The translations under genes were made by a program, and so were the position numbers. The notes beneath the pieces are model-generated. The model had not been told where the DNA came from. It searched no databases and saw only the letters and a list, made by a program, of their open reading frames with translations. Shown one piece after another: positions 35,330-44,468 of a stretch of 64,000 nucleotides of DNA (the first letter of the stretch is position 1; each line of letters starts with the position of its first letter). Origin of the DNA: Candidatus Binatia bacterium (GTDB lineage: Bacteria; Desulfobacterota; Binatia; UBA12015); the NCBI GenBank assembly GCA_029248525.1, contig JAQWJE010000057.1:1-64000 (forward strand), given 5' to 3'.

Positions 35330-35766
35330 TGGCTGATGTCAGCGTCACGGCTCGCGGCGAGTGGGCGCGCTATATCGAGCCTGTCGAAGAGGCAGCTCTG
35401 TTCTGGCTTGCCCTTCTCGACAAGCACGAAAGCGAACTGTCGATCCTTTTGACTGACGATGAGGAAATCCATCGCTTGAATCAGGCTTATCGCCAACGTG
35501 ATCGTCCGACCGATGTGCTGTCTTTCTCGCAGCGAGAAGGCGACTTTCCCGGGCCCGCCGCCGTTCTCGGCGACGTGGTGATCTCAATGGATACAGCCCA
35601 CCGGCAGGCGCACGAACGGGGCCATTCTTTTGATGTCGAGCTTCTGGAATTACTTGCCCATGGTCTTCTGCACCTATTGGGTTACGACCATGAGATTTCC
35701 GCAGCCGAGCACGAGCGCCACCTCGGCAAGCAGGCCGAGATTCTCGCTGCGTTTGCAGCTCGCTGA
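35329..35766 (+). CDS. ybeY: Endoribonuclease YbeY / rRNA maturation factor
   Basis: This 145-aa metalloprotein carries the YbeY zinc motif HGLLHLLGYDH near residues 108-118, followed by a nearby acidic stretch. It is needed for 16S rRNA 3' processing and 70S ribosome quality control in bacteria studied. PTDVLSFSQ near 57-65 is a second family block. The ATG at 35329 shares a base with the phoH stop; a TTG three bases earlier is less likely. ybeX and lnt, which often follow in other genomes, are absent; a 398-bp non-coding gap comes next. Confidence 0.95.
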   Translation: MADVSVTARGEWARYIEPVEEAALFWLALLDKHESELSILLTDDEEIHRLNQAYRQRDRPTDVLSFSQREGDFPGPAAVLGDVVISMDTAHRQAHERGHSFDVELLELLAHGLLHLLGYDHEISAAEHERHLGKQAEILAAFAAR

Positions 35767-36164
35767 CCAACCGCGGGCAGGCTGCTGATTGCCGATCGCA
35801 GTCCTCCCCCGAAACGACATGGCAAGTCGCAGATTGTCCTGTCCTGTGAGAACCACACCTGTCACCCCTCGAGGACGGTCGCGGATCGAGACCGGCGCTT
35901 GCGTCCGCCGGGCCTACCGTAAAATCAGGGAATGACTCTGGCATGAGGGTTGCATTCGTTTCGGTCCAGTCAAAAGTGCAATCGCCATGATGCCTGCAGG
36001 CAGCTGCCTCCGTATCCGGGATTTTCATTTCCCCCGGATGCGACGATCGGCGCCGCTGCGGATTTTTCTGCAGCCCTGAATCCCCGTCTCCTTTGCCGGG
36101 CAGGGTTTCGGATTGCATCACCTGGCCATCCGGAAATTCAGGGCGAGGTCGGCACGGAAAGAGT
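35767..36164. other. Non-coding region before the chitinase gene
   Basis: No gene is supported in this 398-bp stretch. It holds a strong sigma-54-type promoter match at 35939-35954, which leaves a leader of about 200 bases before the chitinase start. The leader has several short GC-rich inverted repeats, but I recognise no riboswitch class. No terminator after ybeY is evident. Confidence 0.6.
35939..35954 (+). promoter_or_regulatory. Sigma-54 (-24/-12) promoter match
   Basis: TGGCATGAGGGTTGCA fits the consensus TGGCAY-N5-TTGCW, with invariant GG and GC dinucleotides at the correct spacing. It faces the chitinase gene. If used, transcription would begin about 12 bases downstream and need an enhancer-binding activator. 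Confidence 0.65.
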
Positions 36165-38033
36165 ATGGAAACTATGAAACGATATAAGCCTGAGAATAAA
36201 TTCAGCCGCTATCTGCGGATCATTACTTTGGGAATTGCAGTTCTTGCAGGGGGGGCGATTCCGGCAGAAGCCGCAAGCGAATACCAGCCTGGCGCGATCT
36301 ATGTCGGAGGCGAGGAGGTTTGTCTGGAAGGTGACCTGTTCACGACGAAATGGTGGGCGGGAGCATCGGACAAGCCTTCGGACGTTGATGTGGTCGATCA
36401 GGCCTGGGAGACGCCGTGGCAGCGCCTTGCCGTGAATTCGGACGTTTGCAACGGCGATGGTTCGGCGAATCAGGGCCCCGCGAATGAACCGGTGGCCGAA
36501 GAGGGTCCGGCGGGTGGAGTCGATGAATTCGCGGGTCCGGAAGCTGACCCTGAAGATATCATCGTCCCCGAGGATCCGACGCCGGCACTCCCTGTCGGAG
36601 GCGACGAACCCACAACCGATCCCTCGGGCTGTCCTTCCTGGAACGGTGATACGGTCTATCTCGGGGGAGTGACGGTATCTTATGCTGGAGAAAACTGGGA
36701 GGCGCAGTGGTGGACGCGAGGAGATACGCCGGGAACAACCGGACCTTGGGGCGTTTGGCGCCGATCGGAAAACCCGACGGAGTCGTCGTGTGCTTCCGAA
36801 GCCGGACCTATGCCAGTTGTGAACCCTGTTGCGGAGGACCCCCCGGAGGAAAATTCCGCACCGGATCTGAATTCGGATCCCGTCGTGGATTCGGATCCTC
36901 TCGTGCCGGCATCAACGACGGTCGCTTTGAGCGAGCTTCTGGAAACCGAAGTGGCTCTGACCAGTGGTTCCTTGATGGCGGAGGTGAAGTTCTCCATTCA
37001 GACACGAGACAATGACATCGTGGAATCTGTCACGCCGCAGGATCCGGGAAATCCGGAGAACGTAAAGCGTGTTGAATCGATCGTGGATGCGAGTCGTTGG
37101 GCCTATTTCTTCCCCCGACGAGCGCCCGAGTACACGTATACGAACTTTCTCCGCGCAATCGCCAAATTCCCGGCGTTCTGTGGCACCTATGCCGATGGCC
37201 GCGATTCGGACGCCATCTGCCGGAAAGCTCTTGCCACAATGTTTGCTCACTTCACACAGGAAACGGGCGGACACACCATCGCCTGGCCCGAGGCCCAGTG
37301 GCGTCAGGGATTGGTCTACGTGCGGGAGTTGGGTTGGAGTGAGGATGCCCCGAACGGATATGGAATCTGTGACCCCGCCAGTTGGCAGGGCGATACATGG
37401 CCATGTGCGGTATTCCCGCAAGGCCATCCGGCCAGCGATCAATACAAAAGCTATTTCGGCCGTGGCGCCAAGCAGCTGAGCTACAATTACAACTACGGTC
37501 CGTTCTCCGAGGCGATGTTCGGCGATGTGACGGTCCTGTTGGAGCAACCGAATCTGGTTGCGGACACCTGGTTGAATCTGGCGAGTGCGATCTTCTTCTA
37601 CGTCTACCCGCAGCCGCCCAAGCCCTCGATGCTGCATGCCCTCGACGGTACCTGGGTTCCCAATGCGCATGACCTTGCCGGCGGCCTCGAGCCGGGGTTC
37701 GGTGTCACGACTCAGATTATCAACGGTGGCGTAGAATGCGGGGGACCGACAGAGCATGGTCAGTCGGTCAATCGAATCGAATATTATCGAAACTTTGCCC
37801 GCGAGCTTCAGGTTCCATTGGCGGCGAGTGAAGTTCTCGGTTGTGCGAATATGCAACGATTCGACACGCAGGGCTCCGGAGCACTGGCGATCAATTGGGA
37901 GCAGGACTGGACGAGCCCCAATGCCTGTCAGCTAGTTAGCTACCAGACGCCATTCTCCGCGTTCCTCGATGGAGATTATGTACGCTGCGTCGAGAGCTTC
38001 TTCGATGTCACCATCCTGGACGACCTCGATTAG
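36165..38033 (+). CDS. Secreted GH19 chitinase with two chitin-binding modules
   Basis: This 622-aa exported enzyme has a signal peptide ending near AEAAS (about residue 37). Two small aromatic-rich modules follow that resemble CBM5/12 chitin-binding domains (YQPGAIYVGGEE, then TKWWA; and WNGDTVYLGGV, then AQWWTRG), joined by acidic Pro-rich linkers. The C-terminal ~300 residues form a GH19 domain: FAHFTQETGGH with catalytic Glu366, YFGRGAKQLSYNYNYG, and QIINGGVECG. It hydrolyses chitin or related beta-1,4 N-acetylglucosamine polymers by inversion. The ATG at 36165 has GGAAAGAG ahead; an ATG at 36174 is an alternative. A terminator follows at once, so it is a single-gene unit under the sigma-54-like promoter. 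Confidence 0.88.
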   Translation: METMKRYKPENKFSRYLRIITLGIAVLAGGAIPAEAASEYQPGAIYVGGEEVCLEGDLFTTKWWAGASDKPSDVDVVDQAWETPWQRLAVNSDVCNGDGSANQGPANEPVAEEGPAGGVDEFAGPEADPEDIIVPEDPTPALPVGGDEPTTDPSGCPSWNGDTVYLGGVTVSYAGENWEAQWWTRGDTPGTTGPWGVWRRSENPTESSCASEAGPMPVVNPVAEDPPEENSAPDLNSDPVVDSDPLVPASTTVALSELLETEVALTSGSLMAEVKFSIQTRDNDIVESVTPQDPGNPENVKRVESIVDASRWAYFFPRRAPEYTYTNFLRAIAKFPAFCGTYADGRDSDAICRKALATMFAHFTQETGGHTIAWPEAQWRQGLVYVRELGWSEDAPNGYGICDPASWQGDTWPCAVFPQGHPASDQYKSYFGRGAKQLSYNYNYGPFSEAMFGDVTVLLEQPNLVADTWLNLASAIFFYVYPQPPKPSMLHALDGTWVPNAHDLAGGLEPGFGVTTQIINGGVECGGPTEHGQSVNRIEYYRNFARELQVPLAASEVLGCANMQRFDTQGSGALAINWEQDWTSPNACQLVSYQTPFSAFLDGDYVRCVESFFDVTILDDLD

Positions 38034-38044
38034 GGAAAACAGGG

Positions 38045-38080
38045 AACCGCCCGGGCAACCAGCCCGGGCGGTTCGGTTTT
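38045..38080 (+). terminator. Intrinsic terminator after the chitinase gene
   Basis: AACCGCCCGGGC (38045-38056) pairs fully with GCCCGGGCGGTT (38062-38073) around a five-base loop and is followed by a T-rich run. It is only 12 bases after the chitinase stop and lies between convergent genes. Confidence 0.88.
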
Positions 38081-38093
38081 CGAGCCTTGTGTC

Positions 38094-39305
38094 TCAGGTA
38101 TCGAAACGGACTTGAAGTTTGTCCGGGGAGCGAAAGGCGACTCCGACCATATGGGACTCTTCTTGTTCGTCGAGGCGCAGTCCGGGTAATCTCTCGAGCA
38201 AGCGCGCCACGGCACGCTGCGCTTCCATCCGCGCGAGATGGGTGCCGAGGCAGAAATGTGCACCGAAACCGAAGGCCAGATGTTCGCTGGTGTTTGCGCG
38301 TTGCAGGTCCAGCCGATCACCATCGGGGAATTTCTGCTCATCTCGATTGGCCGACCCGATGGCCGCCATGATCAAAAGCCCTGGCGGGATTGGCACACCT
38401 GCGATTTCGACTTCGCGGGTCGTCTCGCGGCTGACGTATTGTACCGGGGATTCCCAGCGCAAAACTTCCTCGAGGATGGGAGCCATGCTCTCGGGGCGCG
38501 ACCGCGCGGCAGCCATCGCCTCGGGGTGGGTCAGCAGGGCGTGGAGAATGGTCCCGGTGAATCGGTAGGTGGTTTCCGCGCCTGCAGGAAGCAGCAGTCG
38601 GAGAAAACTCAAAATTTCTTCTTCGAGGAGGGCTTCATCATCGATCCGCGCATGTGCGAGTGTCGACAGTAGATCGTTCTTCGGCTCTTTGCGCCGTTCT
38701 TCGACGATAGGTTTGAGGTGGTCCACGATATGTTGTGCTGCTGCGAAGCCGGCTTCGGGGTCGTCGTAAACACTGATGAGTTGGAGTGCCCACGTATGAA
38801 ACTGATGGTAGTCCTCGATGGGAACTCCGATCAGGTCGGCGATGACGCGAATGGGGAAGGTATAGGTAAATTGCTTGACCAGGTCGGCTTGACCATCGTT
38901 TACGAATTCGTCGATTAAATGGTCGATGGAGGAATCAATCACCGACGATGCTGTCTCGCGGATAGCACGCGGTGAGAAGCTCGGCGTGATCAGGCGGCGC
39001 TGGCGCAAATGCTGCTTTCCGTCCATTTCGATGATCGTGCTGCCCATGACCAGGCCGATCCCCTTCGCGTTGGCGATCGACGAGAAGGTTTCTGCATCGC
39101 GCAGGACACGGTTCACATCCTCATAGCGAGTGACCAGCCACGTATCTCCGAGCTCACTCTGAATCTTTCTTACGGGCTCGTGCACACGCATATGGGCATA
39201 GACGCGGTGTACATCGCGAACCGGGCTCATCATGCCACCCTTGAAGAGCTCACTTGGGCGCGGGGGCTTTGCCTGGCCCCCTTCTGGTTCGTTGGTTGTC
39301 GCCAT
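38094..39305 (-). CDS. Cytochrome P450
   Basis: This 403-aa soluble bacterial P450 has the heme-binding loop FGFGAHFCLGTH with the axial Cys at about residue 352, the ExxR pair in EEVLRW near 280-283 and the I-helix oxygen-activation block AGAETT near 241-246. The ATG at 39305 is preferred over a GTG 12 bases upstream because a GAGGTGA ribosome binding site then has normal spacing. Ferredoxin and reductase partners are not adjacent. Similar P450s hydroxylate fatty acids, terpenes or sterol-like compounds; the substrate here is unknown. Confidence 0.94.
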   Translation of the reverse strand: MATTNEPEGGQAKPPRPSELFKGGMMSPVRDVHRVYAHMRVHEPVRKIQSELGDTWLVTRYEDVNRVLRDAETFSSIANAKGIGLVMGSTIIEMDGKQHLRQRRLITPSFSPRAIRETASSVIDSSIDHLIDEFVNDGQADLVKQFTYTFPIRVIADLIGVPIEDYHQFHTWALQLISVYDDPEAGFAAAQHIVDHLKPIVEERRKEPKNDLLSTLAHARIDDEALLEEEILSFLRLLLPAGAETTYRFTGTILHALLTHPEAMAAARSRPESMAPILEEVLRWESPVQYVSRETTREVEIAGVPIPPGLLIMAAIGSANRDEQKFPDGDRLDLQRANTSEHLAFGFGAHFCLGTHLARMEAQRAVARLLERLPGLRLDEQEESHMVGVAFRSPDKLQVRFDT

Positions 39306-39456
39306 CAGAATCTTCACCTCGCAGGTCGATCGATTGATTTACCAATCGTCCCCCACTGACGTTGACGAAGCTGGCCTCCCGGGTCAAGCGGCAAGGCCTG
39401 ACCAATCGGTCGGGCCAAGAGTTCCCAGAGATAGCGATGATGGGTAGAGTCGCTTT

Positions 39457-39819
39457 GTGAAAGTCGAGAACTGGATGATGGAAGTACGCGATACAGACTT
39501 CGAGCGAGAAGTTCTGGAGCGATCCCACAGTATCCCTGTTTTGGTCGATTTCTGGGCACCATGGTGTCGCCCCTGTGAGGTTGTCGGTCCGGTTCTGGAA
39601 AATCTTGCCGATGAATTCGAAGGCCGATTTCTGCTCGCCACAGTCGATATCGACCAGAACCCCCGGGCCTCGGCCAACTATGCCGTGCGCTCCATTCCGC
39701 TGGTGCTGGCGCTTCGCGACGGCGAGGTTCTGGCTCAGCTGGTCGGCGTGCAAAGCGAGGGCGTCTACCGGCAGTTGGTGGAAAATTTGCTGCGGAGCGA
39801 CGACGGGGCATCTGTATGA
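39457..39819 (+). CDS. Thioredoxin-like protein with WCRPC active site
   Basis: This 120-aa thioredoxin-fold protein has the active-site block FWAPWCRPCEVV near residues 32-43 and the cis-Pro block SIPLVLAL near 79-86. The usual WCGPC is WCRPC; the basic residue between the cysteines should shift the redox potential or partner choice. The start is set at a GTG at 39457; ATG codons at 39475 and 39478 are possible and would give a more standard thioredoxin length. It overlaps the GH20-like gene by four bases (ATGA), an unusual functional pairing. Confidence 0.88.
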   Translation: MKVENWMMEVRDTDFEREVLERSHSIPVLVDFWAPWCRPCEVVGPVLENLADEFEGRFLLATVDIDQNPRASANYAVRSIPLVLALRDGEVLAQLVGVQSEGVYRQLVENLLRSDDGASV

Positions 39820-41618
39820 CATGGATGAGCCAGATCTTTCCTGCGCCACGAGAGTGCAAGCAGCGCTCGGAGGAAATGCTTTCCTGGCCACTCCAGATCG
39901 AAGTGCTGGTCGACCCGGCTCTTCCCGAGCAAGGGTATCGCCTCGAACTCGCGATGGGTACCGCGTCGATCACCTGTCGGGATGCGGCCGGAGAAAGGTA
40001 TGCGAGAGATACGCTCCGCCAGTTGGAGATAGCCTGCCCCGGTGCGGTTCCCGAATTGGAAGTTCTGGACTGGCCTGAATTTCCGGTTCGCGGCTATATG
40101 CTCGATATCAGTCGTGACCGGGTCCCGACCCGGGAGACTCTGGCTGAAATTGTTCGATTTCTTGGTCGTATCCGTATCAACCACCTCCAATTATATACCG
40201 AGCATACTTTCGCCTACGAAAATCATGCCTCGGTCTGGCGGGAGTCCTCGCCGATGACCAGTGAGGATATTCGGTGGCTGGATGGCGTCTGTGGCGAAGC
40301 AGGGATCGAATTGGCAGCGAATCAAAACTGCTTCGGCCATATGGGTCGATGGCTCAAGCATGAGGAGTACCGTGACCTCGCGGAGGCCCCCGACGGTTGG
40401 AAGATGAGTCTGGGAATCGAGATGCCGGCATCTGTTTTGCGGCCGGTGCCCGAGAGCCTGGCTCTGGTTACGGAACTTCTGGACGAATTGACGCCTCATT
40501 TCACCAGTCGTCGCGTCAATATCAATTGCGATGAGACCTTCGAGCTGGGCAAGGGCTTCAGCGCAGCCGAGGTGGAAGCGAGGGGGGTGGCAAGAGTCTA
40601 TCTTTCCTTTGTGAGGCAGGTCGTCGATCACCTTCAAGCCGAGGGGAAAGAGGTTCTTTTCTGGGGCGATGTTCTGCGGAACCACCCGGAGTTGCTCGAG
40701 GAATTACCCGACCGCGATCTTGTGGCTCTGGTCTGGCACTACGAAGCTCCGTCGGCTCAGGAGAAGGTTCCGGCGTGGGTGATGCCGATTCTCTCGGAAT
40801 TCGGCATGACGGAGGAGTCCTTGCAGGGGTTTGCCTATCACGTTCGTAACTTTGCGAGCGCCAACATTCCTTTCTGGGTTTGTCCGGGAACGTCGAGCTG
40901 GAATTCGTTGGTGGGGCGTCTGTCGAACGCACGAGCCAATCTCGAGGATGCCGCCCGTGTGGGCGCTGCTGCTGGCGCAACGGGCTACCTGATCACGGAT
41001 TGGGGCGATAATGGGCATATGCAGCCTTTTGTGGTGAGTATGCTGCCCCTGATCGAGGGGGCCGGGCTGAGTTGGTGTCGCGAAACGCACGAGCGGGAGG
41101 ATCTGGCCAGCGTTTTTGACCGGATCGGTTTTGCCGAACCGGTCGAGGGCCTGGGTCGCGCCTTGGAGCGCCTCGGATCTCTATGTGAGAAAACTGGCCT
41201 CACCGGGATCAACGGAAGCCCGCTCCATGAAAAATTGGTGGGTGGCGGCATGCCCAGTGACGGGACAATCGACCCCGATGGTGTTCGCTTTATCCTGCAG
41301 GAGCTCGAGGATCTGATGGACGAGTTGCCGGAAATCGGGATGCCCTCCGATCAGGCCGATACGCTTCGTCTGGAGTTGGCGGCCGCAATGCGACTTGCTC
41401 GTCAGGGTGCATGGATTCTGGCGCAGGAGGCGGGCCTGGAAGCACCCGCACCCGAACCGCTGGCAGTCGACTTGCTCGAGGCCATCGAGTGGCAAAAAAC
41501 TGCGTGGCTTCGCCGCAGTCGGCCGGGTGGGCTCGACGATAGTCTGCGCCGTTTGCGCGCTGCCGTGGACCGGCACCGGAGCGCCAACGCGACGGCTGGT
41601 TTCCTCCTGCCGGATTAG
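39816..41618 (+). CDS. GH20-like glycoside hydrolase (beta-N-acetylhexosaminidase type)
   Basis: This 600-aa protein has an N-terminal alpha/beta region and a TIM-barrel domain with the GH20 blocks VRGYMLDISRDRVP near 91-104, NHLQLYTEHTFAYE near 127-140 and the catalytic Asp-Glu pair in NINCDETFELGKG (Asp239-Glu240). GH20 enzymes remove terminal GlcNAc or GalNAc by substrate-assisted catalysis. No signal peptide is seen, so it should act in the cytoplasm, perhaps on imported chitooligosaccharides or recycled wall sugars; the chitinase is 2 kb away. The C-terminal ~170 residues are helical. Its stop overlaps the convergent esterase gene. Confidence 0.8.
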   Translation: MTWMSQIFPAPRECKQRSEEMLSWPLQIEVLVDPALPEQGYRLELAMGTASITCRDAAGERYARDTLRQLEIACPGAVPELEVLDWPEFPVRGYMLDISRDRVPTRETLAEIVRFLGRIRINHLQLYTEHTFAYENHASVWRESSPMTSEDIRWLDGVCGEAGIELAANQNCFGHMGRWLKHEEYRDLAEAPDGWKMSLGIEMPASVLRPVPESLALVTELLDELTPHFTSRRVNINCDETFELGKGFSAAEVEARGVARVYLSFVRQVVDHLQAEGKEVLFWGDVLRNHPELLEELPDRDLVALVWHYEAPSAQEKVPAWVMPILSEFGMTEESLQGFAYHVRNFASANIPFWVCPGTSSWNSLVGRLSNARANLEDAARVGAAAGATGYLITDWGDNGHMQPFVVSMLPLIEGAGLSWCRETHEREDLASVFDRIGFAEPVEGLGRALERLGSLCEKTGLTGINGSPLHEKLVGGGMPSDGTIDPDGVRFILQELEDLMDELPEIGMPSDQADTLRLELAAAMRLARQGAWILAQEAGLEAPAPEPLAVDLLEAIEWQKTAWLRRSRPGGLDDSLRRLRAAVDRHRSANATAGFLLPD

Positions 41619-43087
41619 TTGCCGAGCCTCCGGGGTGCATCGATAAACGCCGGGCTCGCAAAGCCAACCGGGCGTTCCGGGCAGGCGAAGGCTCCTATAT
41701 TCTGGGGTTCCGCGCGGTATTGGCGAACGGAGTCCTCCCGACCAGCGATCGTCGAGGCACAATATTGTGTTGCGGCCCCCAAAAGGAATCGCAGACTCAC
41801 CGCGCCTAGAGGTGCGTTTTCCAGAGACGGCATCCCGGCACCCTTGCCGACGATTTTCAGGAATCCGTTTTTGAGGCGCACGCGGACATCGGCTTCGGTG
41901 CCACCCTGGGGAGCCTTGTAGCGATAACCGCGAGCGGCATCCGGGCCGATCGCTGTCCATCCGGCGGCAGGCAATTCGATGACAAAGTGGTCATCGAGAG
42001 TCCCGTCGGGACGATAGATCTCCAGCCTTGCGCCATTCACCGTCGGATCACTTTCGCTCAGGGCCAAAGGCGCCACCGGCGGTACGAGGTTTTGAGGTGA
42101 GGTTTTGACAAGGAAAGTGAGTTTCCGCCGGCGAAGGTTGGGCGGCGTGCGAGCGTCATCCTTGAGTTGGAGCTTTGTCGCCGGAACCATCCGGGGTTCT
42201 GGTTCGACGTCCCAGACCTGTGTATTCATGAAGCGCACCAGCAGATCGACAAAACCGAGACTGTCGATCGTCTGGTTGAAAAAACCGCAATGCCCACCGT
42301 TGGCCAGTCGGTAATACTCGTACGGGATGTCGTTGGCGATCAATTGCTCTTCGACCAGATCCGGCAAGACCACCGGAACCGTGCCGTCGCCGACCGTATG
42401 CGCCATAAACACGGGTGGGTCGTCGGGGTCGAACCCCGTGAGCATTGCGCCGCCGCAGAAGTTGAGGATGCCATGAACCTTCGCAGTCTCATTCGGATTG
42501 TTGATGGCAAGTGGTGTTTGTCCCGGCAGGTCCGTGAAATAATCTTCGTCATCGGTGATGCCGGCATGCAGGGAAATGAAGCCACCTGCGGATGTCCCGC
42601 CGATGAAGATCCTGTCGGTATTGATCCCGAGAGTATCGGCGTTGGCCCGCAGCCAGCGGATGGCTCTTTTGGCATCCACAGCCGATGCATGGACAGCCTT
42701 CGCGATGTCCGGGTAGTAGAAAACGTAGTTTGGGTCGGCGGGTGGATTCTGCCACTTCAGGCGGTAGGTGATGGAGACGGCTAGATAGCCGCGGCTTGCG
42801 AAGGCCGAGGATAGCCACGACATGCCCTCTCGATTCCCGCCGGTGAAACCGCCCCCATGCACAAAAACCATGACGGGTTTGTTCTGGTCGGGATTGCCCT
42901 CGGGCTCATAGATATCGAGCTGGAGGTCGAAGACGTTGCTCCCGCCGCCGGTCGCACCCTGGCCGTATGTCACGCCGTTGGTTCGGGTGACCTCCCAGAG
43001 GGCCTCGTCGTAGGCTCCATGGGCAAGATTCTGCGTGCCGATAATCAACAGTGCGGGCAGCGCCCATTTCAACAAATTTCGTAACAT
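41615..43087 (-). CDS. Secreted alpha/beta-hydrolase (esterase/lipase of the HSL/BD-FAE type)
   Basis: This 490-aa exported protein has a signal peptide (residues 1-25, LAHGA cleavage region). The alpha/beta-hydrolase domain shows the oxyanion block HGGGF at 77-81 and the nucleophile elbow GGTSAGGF with Ser166. Likely charge-relay residues are Asp in HTVGDGTVP and His in NGGHCGF. Residues after about 310 form a separate beta-rich domain, which is not usual for the family. The expected reaction is hydrolysis of a carboxyl ester. It is convergent with and overlaps the GH20-like gene by four bases. A 226-bp gap lies upstream. Confidence 0.85.
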   Translation of the reverse strand: MLRNLLKWALPALLIIGTQNLAHGAYDEALWEVTRTNGVTYGQGATGGGSNVFDLQLDIYEPEGNPDQNKPVMVFVHGGGFTGGNREGMSWLSSAFASRGYLAVSITYRLKWQNPPADPNYVFYYPDIAKAVHASAVDAKRAIRWLRANADTLGINTDRIFIGGTSAGGFISLHAGITDDEDYFTDLPGQTPLAINNPNETAKVHGILNFCGGAMLTGFDPDDPPVFMAHTVGDGTVPVVLPDLVEEQLIANDIPYEYYRLANGGHCGFFNQTIDSLGFVDLLVRFMNTQVWDVEPEPRMVPATKLQLKDDARTPPNLRRRKLTFLVKTSPQNLVPPVAPLALSESDPTVNGARLEIYRPDGTLDDHFVIELPAAGWTAIGPDAARGYRYKAPQGGTEADVRVRLKNGFLKIVGKGAGMPSLENAPLGAVSLRFLLGAATQYCASTIAGREDSVRQYRAEPQNIGAFACPERPVGFASPAFIDAPRRLGN

Positions 43088-43313
43088 TCTACTCCCTCGA
43101 TCGGAGTCTATACCAAGGATCTTGAGCGCGTAAATATTAGTTCGCGAAAGGAGGATTGGTCTGGGTCAAGCAGTCGAAAACCTTGATGAATCGGTTGTTT
43201 TCGAGGTCCCTGCCGCCTTTGGCTTCCTGTGAGATAAAGGTGGCTTGCGGCCGTATGGCAGGTGATTGAGCGGCTGATGCGGCAGAACGCTCGTGGTCCG
43301 GCGCATCGATCGG
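43088..43313. other. Intergenic region, no gene supported
   Basis: Both flanking genes are on the minus strand, so this gap should contain the esterase promoter. A GGAGGATTG on the plus strand could suggest a small gene, but the spacing is too short and the frame closes after about 36 codons. No hairpin terminator or repeat was found. Confidence 0.4.
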
Positions 43314-44363
43314 TCAACAACACCCGGGGGCACCGCCGTGGGAATCCTTGAAGGTCCCCCGGTTCAGGTAGAGTCCCTCAAGGGCTGCCTGGCGAAGCGC
43401 GCGGTCCACATTCAGAACCTGCGGACCATCACGGACAATCTGCAGACGGACGGGTTCGCCTGCGGGCAAGGTAATCTCTCGGTCACCATCGAAGGCGAGG
43501 ACACCCGGGCCTCGGATTTCAAAAACTTCACCCAGCGCGATCTTGCGGATCTCCTGAACGTGGACTGTTCGATAGAGCCCCGGCGAGATCGGTGCGAGCA
43601 GGGCACGGCCCCCGCCGGAATGATCTGTGCAAATCACATGGACCCCGAAATCATCCTCGGCCCGGCACGGCATCAAAAGTCCGCCGATTGGTGACATGCC
43701 GATTGCCGCGGGCTCGGCTCGCGTCAAGATGACGTCACGCAACATCTCCGGAGCGAAGGGCATGCGGTTGCCGGCGTGGTCACCCTCGAGCCTTACCGCA
43801 TCGATCAGGCCGAGCGTTTTCCGTCCTTGTGCTTCGACCCGAATGATCTTGGCCTGATCGGCGACGTCTCGAAGCGCCAGCCGTTCAGAGGCAACCAGCC
43901 CCGCGGCCGCGCCTGCCATCGTCGCTTCCACGAGGCTGGGGAATACATTGTTGGTTCCGGTCGAGATGGGGACGAGTGGTGCGTCCGGCCATACGTCGGC
44001 AATGACGCGATTGGTCCCATCCCCACCGAGCACCACGATGGCTCCGCATCCACGGGCTCGCATCTGGCGAGCCGCCTCCTGCGTGTCGGCAGGGCGCAGG
44101 CACGCTTCCACATCGAGAACTTCGACCTCGAGATCGACGCCGATCGGTTCCAGAGCTGCGGTGGCCGCGCGCATGGGATCTCGCATGACCATGACTTTGC
44201 GCGCACCGGCCGCCGCGACACCTACCGCGATCCGAGCGACCTGATTACGTTTGGCCTCGAGTGTTTGCTGTTGTGCACGAGCAGCGAGTCGCCGAACGTC
44301 TCGTCCGGATGAAGGATTTACGAGGATGCCGACAGCGCCGCGGGGTGGATTGATCTCGGTCAT
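43314..44363 (-). CDS. AcoX-like ATP-NAD kinase family protein
   Basis: This 349-aa protein belongs to the NAD-kinase superfamily. GILVNPSSGRD lies near residues 12-22, VVLGGDGTNR at about 110-119 carries the GGDGT nucleotide-binding block, and STGTNNVFP near 134-142 corresponds to the second family motif. It is longer than ordinary NAD kinases and resembles AcoX-type proteins, whose genes often accompany acetoin or 2-oxoacid dehydrogenase genes. No such genes are adjacent here. It may phosphorylate NAD or another small molecule; the substrate is unproven. It is divergent from prfB across about 105 bp. Confidence 0.82.
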   Translation of the reverse strand: MTEINPPRGAVGILVNPSSGRDVRRLAARAQQQTLEAKRNQVARIAVGVAAAGARKVMVMRDPMRAATAALEPIGVDLEVEVLDVEACLRPADTQEAARQMRARGCGAIVVLGGDGTNRVIADVWPDAPLVPISTGTNNVFPSLVEATMAGAAAGLVASERLALRDVADQAKIIRVEAQGRKTLGLIDAVRLEGDHAGNRMPFAPEMLRDVILTRAEPAAIGMSPIGGLLMPCRAEDDFGVHVICTDHSGGGRALLAPISPGLYRTVHVQEIRKIALGEVFEIRGPGVLAFDGDREITLPAGEPVRLQIVRDGPQVLNVDRALRQAALEGLYLNRGTFKDSHGGAPGCC

Positions 44364-44468
44364 GGGAATTGATTATCCGCTCAGCACTCGAATTGCACCG
44401 GCTCGGCTTTGCTTGCCTGGCGGTGGCGATGGCGGTGGGCGGATGGCTGCGCTATCACCAAAACAGCG

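Noticed and set aside
43130-43270. A small plus-strand gene after GGAGGATTG
   Set aside because: The ribosome binding site is one base from the TTG and the frame is only about 36 codons without any family pattern.
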